Part shown: positions 51,601-63,502 of the stretch, in pieces
Layout of the letters: every line of letters begins with the position of its first letter
How positions within the stretch are numbered: position 1 is the stretch's first letter
Assembly: GCA_910589415.1 (NCBI GenBank)
Contig: OU342632.1
Span: 32,501,637 to 32,565,636 of the forward strand
Direction of reading: 5' to 3'
From: Malachius bipustulatus
Taxonomy: Eukaryota > Arthropoda > Insecta > Coleoptera > Melyridae
Length of the DNA: 64,000 nucleotides
Translations under genes and position numbers: made by a program
The notes under the pieces: generated by a model
Told to the model about the DNA's origin: nothing
Seen by the model: only the letters and a program-made list of their open reading frames with translations
Databases searched by the model: none

Positions 51601-52918
51601 AAAATGTCAAATCATTAACTTTAGTCGTTCCGCAGTTCAATTATAATTTCTATAATAATTATATAAAATAAAATAAATATTAGATATACACATAGAACTG
51701 AAGCTCAGCTTACTATTATTTGATGTTATAAAATTAAAATAAAAGGAAAGCTTGAGCGTGACTAAATTATATGTCCGATAGGTATCTGTTTCTTTAATTT
51801 ACAATAAAGTTCTATCATTGCTACCGCAGCAAACCACTAAATCAGCTTTATAGTCCAATAAAGTCTAAAAAGTCATATGTATCGATTAAGAATACACATC
51901 CTTTTGATAGTTCGATTTATTTTGTTTCATATACTGGTTCTCGTAGAAACCGTCCAGTTTGTCTAAACACTCCATCCCGCATAAATAAGTATACGTCAAC
52001 ATTGGTTTTGAATGAGAATTAAATGCACAACACAGAGGATAGAATGTCATTACGTGAATAAATTTTATGTAGTTGTCAGTGGCTCTCAAACTGACGTAAG
52101 CGCTTCAATTCATTGTTTGAATGATTTCTTCAATAATTTACGCTCGTTCACAACTTGACAATTAACTGTTTGACATTTTCTGGTGAAATTAAAAATATTA
52201 ATTCGGACGACTAGTGAGACGTCAAATCTGACTTTTTAAAGTTAATCCTACTATAATAAGATCATTTCAAAAAGAAATAGTTCTGATTTCATTTTATTAC
52301 TCACCCGAATATCAGCCAAATTCAGTTCATTCGACAGCCGCGTCACTTCTTCACTGCTTAGATAGGGACTTCCCTTGAATTTTCTTTCTAATATGGCTAA
52401 CTGGTGACTTGTGAAAGGAATCCTTGGATGTCTGCCTAGTTGCCTTCTTTGGGGCCCCTCTTTCTTCTGAGACCCTATCGGTAATTTAGTAATAATTATC
52501 TCCATAATAACACACTTTTATTATCCTATGAAACTTTTAACCACAGTATTAATAAAAAATGTTGAAATTTTGACGTTAACGCTGTGTTATAAAGTTTTAT
52601 AAGACGTAACAGATTAAAATAAATTCGATAGTCATCAAGTCAAGACCCAAGACCAGATTTAGAATGAACTGTTTATTGTAAATTACTGAATTTTCTTTAC
52701 TTACTTGGTATTTTCGGGGGACAATACCTGGTACACTGCAACCAGGAAAAATGGTCCAAAGAAAAAGAAGAACTCGAATCACCAGCGCCACCACCAATAA
52801 AATTCTCACTACCGCTCGAACTTGAATTATTACTTCCCGCCCTATTCAAAATATGATCTATACTAAAATCGGAATGAGGCCTCTCGTTCTTCTCGTCTTC
52901 ATTTCTCTGAGACAACAT
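45326..52918 (-). CDS. Homeobox transcription factor, Msxlx/CG15696-like
   Basis: Exons 52918-52705, 52474-52305 and 45628-45326 (minus strand) join with GT..AG sites and matching phases (1, then 0) into 228 residues. N-terminus: FSIDHIL at residues 18-24 is an engrailed-homology-1 motif, which binds Groucho-type co-repressors. WLQCTRYCPPKIPR lies just before exon 2 and is completed only by splicing. The homeodomain is residues 85-144 (IPFTSHQLAILERKF ... KIWFQNRRARERRER) with L16, F20, W48, F49, Q50 and N51 all present. The intron between homeodomain positions 44 and 45 is at a site shared by many homeobox genes. The sequence resembles Msx but fits Msx-like (Msxlx; Drosophila CG15696) better. 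It is a nuclear DNA-binding protein, probably a repressor. The family name rests on memory of consensus motifs. Confidence 0.92.
45640..46270. other. Homeobox intron 2, part nearest exon 3
   Basis: AT-rich intron DNA (the donor side of this intron is at 52304). No repeat or gene recognised. Confidence 0.5.
46271..47958. mobile_element. 1.7 kb foldback element in homeobox intron
   Basis: Begins TACAGGGTTACTGGTAACTG and ends with the inverse at 47958. The arms of about 800 bases match almost throughout (for example the ACTTTGCTAGGAAACACTCT region near the centre). The loop near 47080-47150 contains a GTCTGTCTGTC run. It has the same TACAGGG tip as other foldbacks here. No protein is encoded. 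Confidence 0.92.
47980..50139. mobile_element. 2.2 kb DNA element with terminal arrays of CRE-like words
   Basis: Inverted ends CCCAGGCAGCACAGTGACGT (47980) and the inverse of CCCAGGTAGCACACTGTCGT (ending 50139). Immediately inside lie arrays of TGACGTCA-like words: about 15 ACGT cores at 47990-48215 and about 8 at 49970-50125. The middle has no recognisable transposase. I could not identify a clear target duplication. It is non-autonomous, superfamily unknown. Confidence 0.75.
50190..50430. repeat. Diverged half copy of the 60214 foldback family
   Basis: Shares TGGCGGC, AAAGTTGACTATGAAAACTC, TAGT.GGC.TTGAAA and further words with 60815-60990, but has no inverted partner nearby. A solo arm or deleted element in the homeobox intron. 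Confidence 0.65.
50977..51465 (-). pseudogene. Retrotransposon polymerase C-terminal remnant
   Basis: A minus-strand open frame of 162 codons with a cluster resembling the end of insect non-LTR polymerase ORFs (IGARGTITNFFKDF, then a helix-rich tail ending ILRHHLYS). It lacks the catalytic part and sits in a homeobox intron, so it is a truncated copy. The clade is not assigned. Confidence 0.45.
51849..52255 (-). mobile_element. 407-base MITE, copy 1
   Basis: Near-identical to 59155-59560 in inverse orientation. Ends TATAGT.../...ACTATA suggest short inverted tips and a TA duplication. It carries a 67-codon frame (52089-51886) that is also open in copy 2 but differs by several residues. Its edge is only 50 bases from homeobox exon 2. 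Confidence 0.8.
52305..52474 (-). CDS. Homeobox gene exon 2
   Basis: The acceptor is GATAG| and splicing restores Arg72 (PPKIPR). It encodes homeodomain helices 1 and 2 and ends GATATTCGG|GTGAGT. Confidence 0.92.
52705..52918 (-). CDS. Homeobox gene exon 1
   Basis: The start is placed at the ATG of MLSQRNEDEK (52918-52916). An in-frame ATG 11 codons upstream would add a hydrophobic stretch unlike a nuclear factor. The exon contains the eh1 motif and a Ser/Gly-rich linker and ends CCA A|GTAAGT. Confidence 0.88.
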
Positions 52919-53040
52919 CACAAAAATTATTACAACAATAACATCAAGCAATTCTTCTACTATTTATATTATAGTACGACGATCTAATACCGAGGTCGAG
53001 TACTATCTGCAAAATTTAGAAGACGCGAACTCTTCAGCAC

Positions 53041-53048
53041 TTTATATA
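53041..53048 (-). promoter_or_regulatory. Candidate TATA box of the homeobox gene
   Basis: Minus-strand TATATAAA about 125 bases upstream of the chosen start codon. A start site about 30 bases downstream would give a 5' UTR near 100 bases. No strong initiator motif is seen. Confidence 0.4.
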
Positions 53049-53059
53049 CACCTAACTTA

Positions 53060-55895
53060 CTTTTATATTATAAATATATAAAAGGGGCAGTCTCAAATCT
53101 ACCCTCTCATGAAAGGGGCTGGTATTATTCTAACGCTGCTACTTACTGGGTGTGGTTACTGTACAGGGGTGATCCATTTACCGGAGTTTTATACGTCCCC
53201 ACTCCGGGATCGAATGAATAGGACCATCTTGGCGTAATTATGCGTGAAGTGGTCCATCTCTCACGTCGATGGGCACCCAAAACAGGCCACTAATACAATA
53301 GATCTTATCTCTTATGCTTCAGTTGGTGCGGTTTGTAAGACTAGATGGATGGGGACATGGGAATTGTTTGGTAAGTATTCAGTTCAGGAGTGAAAAAATT
53401 GGTTTGCCGGTACTTCAAAGTCAGAGCAGCGGGATCAATAATGTCTTTTATTTTATTATGTTGTAAGCAGAGTGACTGTATTTTTCTCATTAAATTTTAA
53501 TGAGTTTATTTAAATTTTTAAGTATTTGCTAACATTTCCTATAAATTCTATCTGAGTTTTGTTAAAAAAAATTAGGCGTAATAAAAATAATTTTTTCTAC
53601 ACGCTCTATGTGACTTCACTCAAAGATGACACTCGAATAATAAAAATTGTTATCATTTCTGAACGCGTCCTCATAATTATTATTATTACTGCAAATAAGA
53701 ATAAAATTATTAGGAATGAAAAATATAAAAAATAAATTTTATGCCTGATTACTGTTTTTAGGTATATCTTCATATCCTAATACAGGACGAGTCTAGTTCG
53801 AATTGTAAAAAAAAAACATCAGTAAAAAAACTGGGGACTGGGCATGGATAATTCCGCAACTCTACAGGGGAGTTACTTCAAACTTTGAGAGAATCTGGAA
53901 AATCAGTCAATCACACTAGAATCTGTTTGGAATCGTTGAATCGTTTGTTAAAAAAAAAAAAAAAAAAACTAGAGACGCAATATTATTAGAAATAACAAAA
54001 ACACTAGAATTCGATATTTACTAGGTAGGTACCTTAAAGTCAATTGAGGAATTCTACGGTAGACAGGAATTTTTCTTCTTCCTTATGCAGTGTAGATAAA
54101 AATGTAGAGGAACTAAGTATTACATAGCTGGCTAAATGCACTAGTGAGCAAAGGCCATTAAGAAATAAAAGAAGAAAAAGAATAAGATTGAACTGGGACT
54201 AAACTGGAGCACTAAAAACATTATTGAATAACATTTTAATATACCCATAGCTCCAAATTTTCCTGATGCTTTTATCAGTCCAGTGTCAGTAGTAAATAAA
54301 CCAAAAATAATTATGTACTGAAATTATGGTTTACCAAATACTAAAATTGCCAAAAAACTTCGAATAAATGAAAAATAATTTCTGTCAAGAGTGTCAAAGC
54401 TATCAAATAAAAAAACTTTGATATTATGGCTGCGTTCTGAAAAATTTTACGCATGACTAGAGCTGAATAATTATATTTCTCTAACGGGTGTTCTGGGAAA
54501 TTCAAGGTAAGAGATGCGTTTAGTGATTAAACCATTAAAAAAATCCACTGGGAGACTGGGATGTCGCAATGTTTAACATGGTCACATTTTAAAAGTAGGT
54601 ACTTATAAAAAAATTCTTGCACTCTGACGACGTTTAATTACTTTTTGAAACGATGCGAAATATTTTTATTGACGGTGAGCACCGCGCTGATATCTTAATT
54701 TGAAATAACTTATACGCGATTGCTGCTGATGTCAATAAATTAACAAAAAAATTAAATTGACAACGGCATAGATCAACCGATTAAATTGATATTATTCCAG
54801 CATGATCTCCCCACCCCACTATACCGACCCGGAGTCCCGCCCCGCCCTCTTCCAATCCAATGACCACTTGATATTGTTAATTACCGTGTGCGTCGATCGT
54901 GACTAATGCGATGTTGCAGGACGAGCCCGGTGGTCCGATTCTCATGGCCGCCTATTGGCCCATTATTAAAATATTACACACAGGAGCTCGTCCTGTCGCC
55001 TATTACATATGCATAACATGTAATTGATACTCTTGTATCCATCCCCGATCCCGTAAACTGGCATTGTTGGGATATAATACTCATTGAATATAGTTTATAT
55101 ATTGATATTGATAGTTGATTCATTGAATAAGTAATTATGTTGGGGATTCATTCGGCTTGTCTCTGATGACTCTGCGGTTCGTATGAGAAGTAGAAGTAGA
55201 AGCAAGTAAATAGATAGTATTTAGGTTAGATAAGTCATGATCCTGAATCCTGAGGGATGAGAAATGAGAGACAATATGATGAGTCAGCTTATCCCTTACG
55301 CCCTTACATCAAACTTTGGGCTTATAGAGCTTGAGCTTAGATATTATAAGATTGATTTGACTAACAAATACTTAATTGACATTTTTCTGTAGGTATATTA
55401 TTTATTATAACATACTGAGTGTTGTCCGTTGTCATGCCACACTGATTCTGGCTAAACAATTTCTTTTAATTCGATTTGATTCATACACTTATTTATTTCT
55501 AAGTTGAACCAGATGTGGTATCGCAGTTCGTGTCAGTGGCGTGTGAATTGTTATAATTATGATTAGAAATAGCATGTCACCTATACACCTGCTGGTTGGC
55601 GTTTAAAAGAAAGCATAACACCTCCGTTTTCTTTTTCTGCAGTAAAATATCCTGGCAATTTAACCACACAAGACCACGTCCTAGGGAGTTCAAACGTTAG
55701 AAAAACAATAAGGCAATAGATTTTTAGGCATTCACGCAATTAATAAGTTACTCGTAGTTTATCACATCGTACAATATCACACGTAATTCTGCTAATTTCG
55801 TATTAAAAACGTTTCAAATAACAAACCTCATTAGTATATTTAGCGCTGTCACTGTCAGCAGCCGATGAGCTGGACGACAATCTTATCGTATCAAT
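53060..55895. other. Homeobox upstream region
   Basis: No gene is seen. A 19-base poly(A) run lies at 53950-53968. A GC-richer segment at about 54800-55010 contains CAGGACGAGC (54919) and its inverse GCTCGTCCTG (about 54990); its composition and position make it a candidate regulatory element. Confidence 0.4.
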
Positions 55896-55898
55896 CTA

Positions 55899-58846
55899 TA
55901 GTGGAGCGGAAAGAGCCCGCTATCTCGCTTATTTAAGGTAGAAAAATTTTTCGGAGTAGAAAGATATGGGACCAGTACCATCATGTTAAGGGATCTTTGG
56001 GGCACTAGAATCTCGTTTTACGACAAGCTCCCTTGGTGCTGACAAAAGTTACAGCCCTTTGAATCTCAGATTTGTGATTTTTTTTTCACGAGTAAAAGCT
56101 TCGCAAAGTATTTTTTTTCTCCGTCACCGGTTGACATTGGGGACTCTAGTTTTGTTTTTCCTTTATAGTTATGATTAGTGAACGAAATGACGTATTTGAA
56201 ATGCAAGAAGTTTGTTAAATTTTCAAAATATTCAGTGTTTTTGACCGATTAAACACACAATTTCTGCAAAGTTCCGACTTTGAACACCTTTAAATTTTTT
56301 TTTCACGATATCGATTTCAGTTTTTTTGTTACCATCTGATAAAATGAAGCTTTGTGAACATTTTATTTCGTATAACATGTAGTCGCGTTTCAAAAATAAA
56401 CTTTCTAGAGCCGTTTATATGAAACCCTGATGTTGAACAGATATGTTTAGCATAGAACGGACGGAGTGCGAGTTATAGCGCGGCGACGGCTGTTGAACAA
56501 GGAACGGCTGAGGATAAGATTGTTACTGCGAGTGTTACTCTTATGTACCTATTCAATAATAATTTAGGGACGTTTATTTATTGTAATATTGTTTAAATAA
56601 GGCTTTGTTATTTATTAAATATTTTAACACGCTTGAAATTCATTGAAAATATTCATATTTTCAATTGGTTAATATACCTATAGGGCGATAGAAAGCAAGG
56701 TATGGTCTAAAAGCAAGGTACCTATAATAGGTATACCTATCTACGACATGTTACACCTATTATTACACCTTAGAGCGGCTGGTCGTCATAATTGAAGACA
56801 CAAGTGGATAAAGGGTCTATGTAACACTTTAAAAAAAAAACGGTGTTTTTCCATAAATGAAGGGCCTATATACCTAAAATTCGTTTAAAATATCTTCCGT
56901 TGTAATACATTATGAAATAAAGTAGTTATAAGTGGATAAAGTACCCATGTACCATGTAGTAATATTTAATTTATAAACTTCAAACTGAAGTCTCTCGAGA
57001 AAATGATTTTGCTACATAGATCCTTCATCCACTTGCGTCTTCAATTATTATGCGAAGTATGTTGGCAATACTAATTTTTGTCAAAAGTAAATTGCAGAGA
57101 TCATTAAATGTTCGCTTTGTTTCTTTAACTGATTTGAATCATTGCCATCCCATCTATTAGAATAATAGAGTCAACGATATCGGGAATTTGATACAAAACA
57201 GAAGTAGAGTGCCCTTCAGTCTTGACTTTAAATCCGACTTAACGTTTTTTCTCGTTGTAAAATCTTCATGAAATATTGACAAAGGAACAGCAGATAATTC
57301 ATATGACATTATATCTGACGTATCAGTTAAAGGGTTAAGCGAGCAAATGGTTAGAACTCTTCTAAACATAGCTTCGGACCATACAGCTGCCAAAAAGTCT
57401 CTGCATAAAAAATATTATTCATGAAGTCCTCGTGGTTCTTTTTGGCATCAATAAGACACATGTCATCAGGCTATTTTCAATTTCTTTTGATGCGATCCAC
57501 CCAGTAGTAATATTAATTAAATTCTCGGGAATTATCGACAATCAAATGGATTTGTCCATTGCTCTTCAAATAGCTCCATCATTTTTTGTATGTCTTTTTC
57601 ATCCCGTTATTTTTCAGTACTGCACTGTTGCCGTTGTCGGTGATCAGTTCGGGACAGTATTTCATATTTTTTTTTACACAATCACCAAGTGAATGTCTTG
57701 TTTTGAATTACTAACCATCTCAATAAGGTTTCTTGTTTTTTAGTGAAGCCCACTACCTCCTCCCCCCCATAGCTTTTGCCGAGGCTTTTGCAGTCTCTAT
57801 TAATGCTTTGCTCTAATACCATGTCGAAAGCTACACAATTGAATCTCTTTTCTGCAGTCTTTTTGACTACGAAATTACCCTCATTTAAGAAATCATACAT
57901 TTTCGAATTTTTGGTTTTTAAATTATTCATATCGGAGATAAACAGGAACATACTTCGCATAATAATTATGACGACCAGCCGCTCTAAGGTGTAATAGGTG
58001 TAACCGCATGTCGTAGATAGGTATACCTATTATAGGTACCTTGCTTAGACCACACCTTGCTTTCTATTGCCCTTTAGGTATATTAACCAATTGAAAATAT
58101 GAATATTTTCAATGAATTTCAAGCGTGTTAAAATATTTAATAAATAACAAAGCCTTATTTAAACAATATTACAATAAATAAACGTCCCTAAATTATTATT
58201 GAATAGGTACATAAGAGTAACACTCGCAGTAACAATCTTATCCTCAGCCGTTCCTTGTTCAACAGCCGTCGCCGCGCTATAACTCGCACTCCGTCCGTTC
58301 TATGCTAAACATATCTGTTCAACTTCAGGGTTTCATATAAACGGCTCTAGAAAGTTTATTTTTGAAACGCGACTACATGTTATACGAAATAAAATGTTCA
58401 CAAAGCTTCATTTTATCAGATGGTAACAAAAAAACTGAAATCGATATCGTGAAAAAAAAATTTAAAGGTGTTCAAAGTCGGAACTTTGCAGAAATTGTGT
58501 GTTTAATCGGTCAAAAACACTGAATATTTTGAAAATTGAACAAGCTTCTTGCATTTCAAATACGTCATTTCGTTCACTAATCATAACTATAAAGAAAAAA
58601 CAAAACTAGAGTCGCCAATGTCAACCGGTGACGGAGAAAAAAAATACTTTGCGAAGCTTTTACTCGTGAAAAAAAAATCACAAATCTGAGATTCAAAGGG
58701 CTGTAACTTTTGTCAGCACCAAGGGAGCTTGTCGTAAAACGAGATTCTAGTGCCCCAAAGATCCCTTAACATGATGGTACTGGTCCCATATCTTTCTACT
58801 CCGAAAAATTTTTTGTGCATATTTTCAGCCTCTTTCCGCTCCACTA
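55899..58846. mobile_element. 2.9 kb giant hairpin element
   Basis: Ends TAGTGGAGCGGAAAGAG and its inverse. The arms of roughly 0.9-1.1 kb match closely (for example AAGGGATCTTTGGGGCACTA with its complement near 58750). A CTA duplication flanks it (55896-55898 and 58847-58849). The 0.9 kb loop holds a decayed coding region on the minus strand. It may be a transposon with very long terminal repeats rather than a simple foldback. Confidence 0.9.
57157..57960 (-). pseudogene. Decayed transposase-like ORF in the hairpin loop
   Basis: Two minus-strand frames, 57960-57682 then 57393-57157, with a recognisable but interrupted frame between. They contain VLEQSINRDCKSLGKS and SYELSAVPLSIFHE, resembling words I recall from uncharacterised arthropod proteins that look transposon-encoded. 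Stops and a frame change break it. The family name is unknown to me. Confidence 0.45.
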
Positions 58847-58849
58847 CTA

Positions 58850-60213
58850 AGCGTATCAAGACGCGAGTCGTACTCCCGTCTCACTCTCGCTCGTCTTTTT
58901 AGAATTGCTGACGATTCAAACGTATTTCTGACAATACGTCCCATTTTAACTCGATTGACTATGCAATGCAATAGAAGGAGTAAGAAACACAACGAGATGA
59001 TGTATCCTTAGTTATCACAACAGACAACACTAGTGTACAGACTATAAGTATTATAGGTATGTATAAGATACTGGTATAAGATATGGGTCATTGCAGTTAA
59101 GATGGCCATGACGTCATTGATAACATAGATTCAAAAGATTGCCAGTTTTCAAGATATAGTAGGATTAACTTTAAAAAGTCAGATGTGACGTCTTACTAAC
59201 CGTCCGAATTAATATTTTTAATTTCACCAGAAAATGTCAAACAGTTAATTGTCAAGTTGTGAACGAGCGTAATTATTGAAGGAATCATTCAAACAATTAA
59301 TTGAAACGCTTACGTCAGTTTGAGAGCCACTGACAACTACATAAAATTTATTCACGTAATGACATTCTATCCTCTGTGTTGTGCATTTAATTCTCATTCA
59401 AAACCAATGTTGACGTATAATTATTTATGCGGGATGGAGTGTTTAGACAAACTGGACGGTTACTATAAAAACACGTACATGAAACAAAATAAATCGAACT
59501 ATCAAAAGGATGTGTATTCTTAATCGATACGTATGACTTTTTAGACTTTATTGGACTATAAGATCACATTATTCAGGTATTAAATGTTTATCAATAATTT
59601 ATTATATTTAAAAATGATGGTTAGGTCGTATGGCTTTTAATTTAATGATTTTAAAACAAATATCGATTTGTATCACACGTCACCTTACAATCAGTAAGGT
59701 GACGCATTAAGTCACGGTCCATTAGACACGTTGAAAATGTGACGTCACGAAGTTTACTGTGTTGACGTCATATGATTCTACTGATCTACTTTGACGTCAC
59801 GACGGTCTTTATTTTATACTTATACCAACCTTATTCATATTTACACAAAACATAATTATGCACATAGCAACTCTGAATGTATGATGATATGATTCGAGTT
59901 GGTAAGTCCGAGCCATAAAGTCGGATTTATTCGAATGAAATAAATGAAAAAAAAACTGTCAAATTATCACTTTCTTAACAATTTACGAATGTCCTTCAAG
60001 GAAAATTTCTCATCATCTTATTCCGAAAATTTCGATGTGAGTGGCTCAGCGATATTTGTTATTTATTGTGTTATGATATCTTCCAGTCGGTGAAGATGAA
60101 TAATTAAAAGTTGCATGTTGATTAATTTATTAACAATGCCATGGCATTGGCAACCTTGCAATTTTATTAGATATCAATGACGTCATTGCCACTTTTAGTT
60201 GACACGGCCCATA
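58850..60213. other. Intergenic stretch with MITE and CRE-like words
   Basis: Apart from the MITE copy at 59155-59560, there is a small cluster of TGACGTCA-like words at about 59740-59810 (TGTGACGTCACGAAG, GTTGACGTCAT, TTTGACGTCACGAC). No gene is seen. Confidence 0.45.
59155..59560 (+). mobile_element. 406-base MITE, copy 2
   Basis: Inverse orientation to the copy in the homeobox intron and about 95% alike by eye. The same TATAGT tips and TA flanks are present. The 67-codon frame 59320-59523 is open here too. Confidence 0.8.
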
Positions 60214-61164
60214 TACAGGGTTAGAACTATTTAAAGGGCCTGTAGATCTACAGGGATATCCTAAACCATTGAAGATACGAGGTCGGTTAAATTAGAGAAA
60301 AGTTGCGCTATTTTGTGGCCATCTCGAATTCGTCAAAACATGCAAGATATCTGTGACCGTTCCTGAAATATCCTGAAAAAACTGAAAAATGGATAAATCT
60401 AATTTTTGCCATATTTTTCTTACAATTGGAAATTAATAAATAATTTTCCGTATGCTTACATAAGCCGTTATGAGCTAATAATCTGACGTTTCAAAAAATT
60501 TCAAAGCCTATACTAGATCCCAGAGTTTTCATAGTCAACTTTCGATTTTCTTATGGCCGACATATTATTTTTTTTAAACTTCAGAAAAAAAATAATGGAA
60601 AATTTTTCTTCTTCTTTTTTCAAAGAAAAACAGAAAATTTTGGGCTGAAATTGATCAATATGAAGTCATACTGCCTGCCTTATAGTTTGTTAATTTCTCT
60701 ATGATTTTCGGTCTAAAAAGTTCTAAAAAAGAACAAAAATTTTTTTAAATGGTTTTTCGAAGTTTATTAATTTTTGGTTTCTATTATTTTTTTTGTTATC
60801 GAACGACATAAAAAAATAATGTGGCGGCCATAAGAAAACCGAAAGTTGACTATGAAAACTCTGCGGATCTAGTCGGCTTTGAAATTTTTTGAAACGTCAT
60901 ATTAAGAGCTCATATACGGCTTATGTGAGCATACCAAAAATTATTTACTAATCTCCAATAATAAAAAATATATGACGAAAATAAGAAATCTCGATTTTTC
61001 AGTTTTTTCAGGATATTTCAGGAACGGTCACAGATATCTTGCATGTTTTGACGAATTCGAGATGGCCACAAAATAGCGCAACTTTTCTCTAATTTAACCG
61101 ACCTCGTATCTTCAATGGTTTAGGATATCCCTGTAGTGGCCCTTTAAATAGTTCTAACCCTGTA
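60214..61164. mobile_element. 0.95 kb foldback element
   Basis: TACAGGGTTAGAACTATTTA and its inverse at 61164. The arms of about 440 bases match closely (for example AACGGTCACAGATATCTTGC), except for a short insert in the left tip. The centre is near 60690. No coding capacity. Confidence 0.92.
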
Positions 61165-62815
61165 TTACAAAATTTGGTTTTTGTTTTATAGGTACCTATT
61201 ATACCCACAACGGAGATTACAGCAATATATAGATAAAAACCTAACTTGTTATTTTGAAGAAGCCATCACTGCCCTTCAGATCCAATTAACGTCACCTCAT
61301 CCAAAGTTGTTATGACAGAATATTTAAAATTTTAATAACCACTCAGCCCCAGTCCGAGCCGAGAGAGTAAGCATGCATGAAGGACTCATGAACATGAAAG
61401 GGTGAAGCTCTACTCTCTACTACTGTTACTGTTTCTTGTTTCTTATCCTAATCCGGTAGCGAACGATGGAGTTGTTTTGTTTCGCCAAGTTTAGCAACCC
61501 GTGAACAAGAATAATGGAAAAGCTGCAAGAATCGACAATAGATGCATAATATGCATTTCGGTGTCAAGTTACTAAGCCCTTCACTTCACGATCATCTGCT
61601 GTTTGCGTTCTGGTTTAATCAATTTTTCAGTCTGCGGTTCCTAAAATGTTAAGTGGATTAGGAGGAATACAATGCATTGCCTGACTGGGCCAGTCTAGTT
61701 GTCTAGAGTCTAGACTGGAGCGGCTGTGGAGGAATAATGAGGATTTGAGGAATTGCCAATGCCAGTGCCACGAGACTGGTACACGATTTTAGGAATTAGG
61801 GCCTGATTGTTTGAGTTTGATGTTTATCTGACTCTGGCTCTGGGTCTAGCAAATGGCAGAAGGTTCACCCATCAAAGTGATGAGCAGCAGGAGAACTTCT
61901 GCTCGCTTATCTTATTGTATCTTCTTGAGTTTCACGATTTGTACCTAATTGGGGCTTTATTATTTTTTAAAAATCGATGTATTTACCATTAACTTACCTT
62001 TCACAGCTTTGAGAAATTTTATAGGTAAATACTTCGATGCTTCATTTCGATTTGACAATAAATCTTCTTATTTTTTCCCAACTTTGGCTGTCTTTCTATT
62101 AGTTTCTATTCATCCTCCAAAATGACGTCACAGCATTTTAGAGCGTGCATGAGTGCGTCTTTAGGGTAACACAACTCGTGGAAAAAAATAACGACACTGC
62201 CACGTTATACTGAGCATTGAAAAAGAAGAACATATTATATCTGCTTTCCATTTTGTTCATAGCTACTTTATTAGTCAAATTCTCTTTGATGCTTCCACAG
62301 AAAATTGGCACCAAAAGTTACAATCGCCCAAGCGGCTGGACCTATAGACTAGCATTGATTTAAAATGTCAATTTAATTGAACGAAACGTCAATCTGTCGT
62401 TGGATTGTCATCTACAAAATAGGAACCTTTATGTTAAAATGGTAGTTATTGTAAACACAATTAAATTCATTTTCAAAGCACAAAGAAAGGTAAGAAAAAA
62501 TATAGGTACAACTGGCAACACTGGCCCCAGCAAGTCAGGGAAGTTAGTTTTTGCACTTCATTGTCTGTGGTTTTTGATTTTGGTTTTAGTTTTTGAACGA
62601 CGGTTCTAAAATTGTCACCATAATTTGACTTATTAATTTGACGTGTACCTACTAATCCACATAAATCTAATTAATACTCCTATATTGATAATAGTGATTC
62701 CGACCGAAGAGTGGGGGGACAGCATTGTTAAAGTTTTCGAACGATGATTGGTGTCAATTGAGTTCTGAAGTGACACGTTTTCGAGCAAAGCCCCTGCAGA
62801 GGGATGAAATCATTA
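61165..62815. other. Intergenic stretch, no gene seen
   Basis: AT-rich DNA. Short open frames (61807-61992, 62400-62609) have no motif. An isolated TGACGTCA lies near 62122. Confidence 0.45.
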
Positions 62816-63502
62816 CGGGTGATCCATCTTAATCTATTTTCGGTATAATTGGGGAGGGGCTACATTCTCCGAACAAAAGAAACACCCCCCATTCCGATCC
62901 CCGGCATAGGAGTGGGGGTGACTTTGACGTACGATTTAAATAGGAACCCTCATTTTTTATTGCGAGTTGTGATTCAGCGTGGAGAAAAACAAACTTTTTG
63001 TATGAACATTTTTTATTTTTAAATTTCGCCCTCATCCCATCCCCTAAACATATGGAAGACAAAATTGGCTTTCTCGAGACTTTGATTAATTTTTCATGAC
63101 TCGACAATAATTGCTTGGAGGAAAAATTGCAGGGGGTAGAAAGTTGTTTGGTTTTGAAGGGGACATGGTTTGCATACAAGAACCACCCCCACCCCCTCCC
63201 CTCAAAAAGCCGTTTTTGTCTTTCATGTTTAAGGGATGAGGGCGAAATTGAAAAACTAAAATTTTCATACAAAAGTTTGTTTTTCTCCACGCTGAATCAT
63301 AACCCGCAATAAAAAGTGGGCGTTCCTATTTAAATCGTCAAAGTTACCCGCACCCCTATGCAGGGCGGGTGAGGGTGGGGGATGGTACTGGTGTGCAAAC
63401 GATGCCCCCCTCAAAACCAAACAGCTTTTGTTCCAAACTTTTGTTCGGAGAATGTTGCCCCTCCCCAATAATTCCGAAAATGGATTAAGATAGATCACCC
63501 GC
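62816..63502. mobile_element. 0.69 kb foldback element, G/C-rich arms
   Basis: ACGGGTGATCCATCTTAATC at the left and the inverse GATTAAGATAGATCACCCG at the right. The arms include GGGGAGGGGC and its complement, and CTCCGAACAAAAG with CTTTTGTTCGGAG. The reading frames within it are mirror shadows of the two arms. Confidence 0.88.

Noticed and set aside
62829..63498. Several overlapping frames of 60-153 codons on both strands
   Set aside because: They are mirror images produced by the two arms of the foldback 62816-63502.
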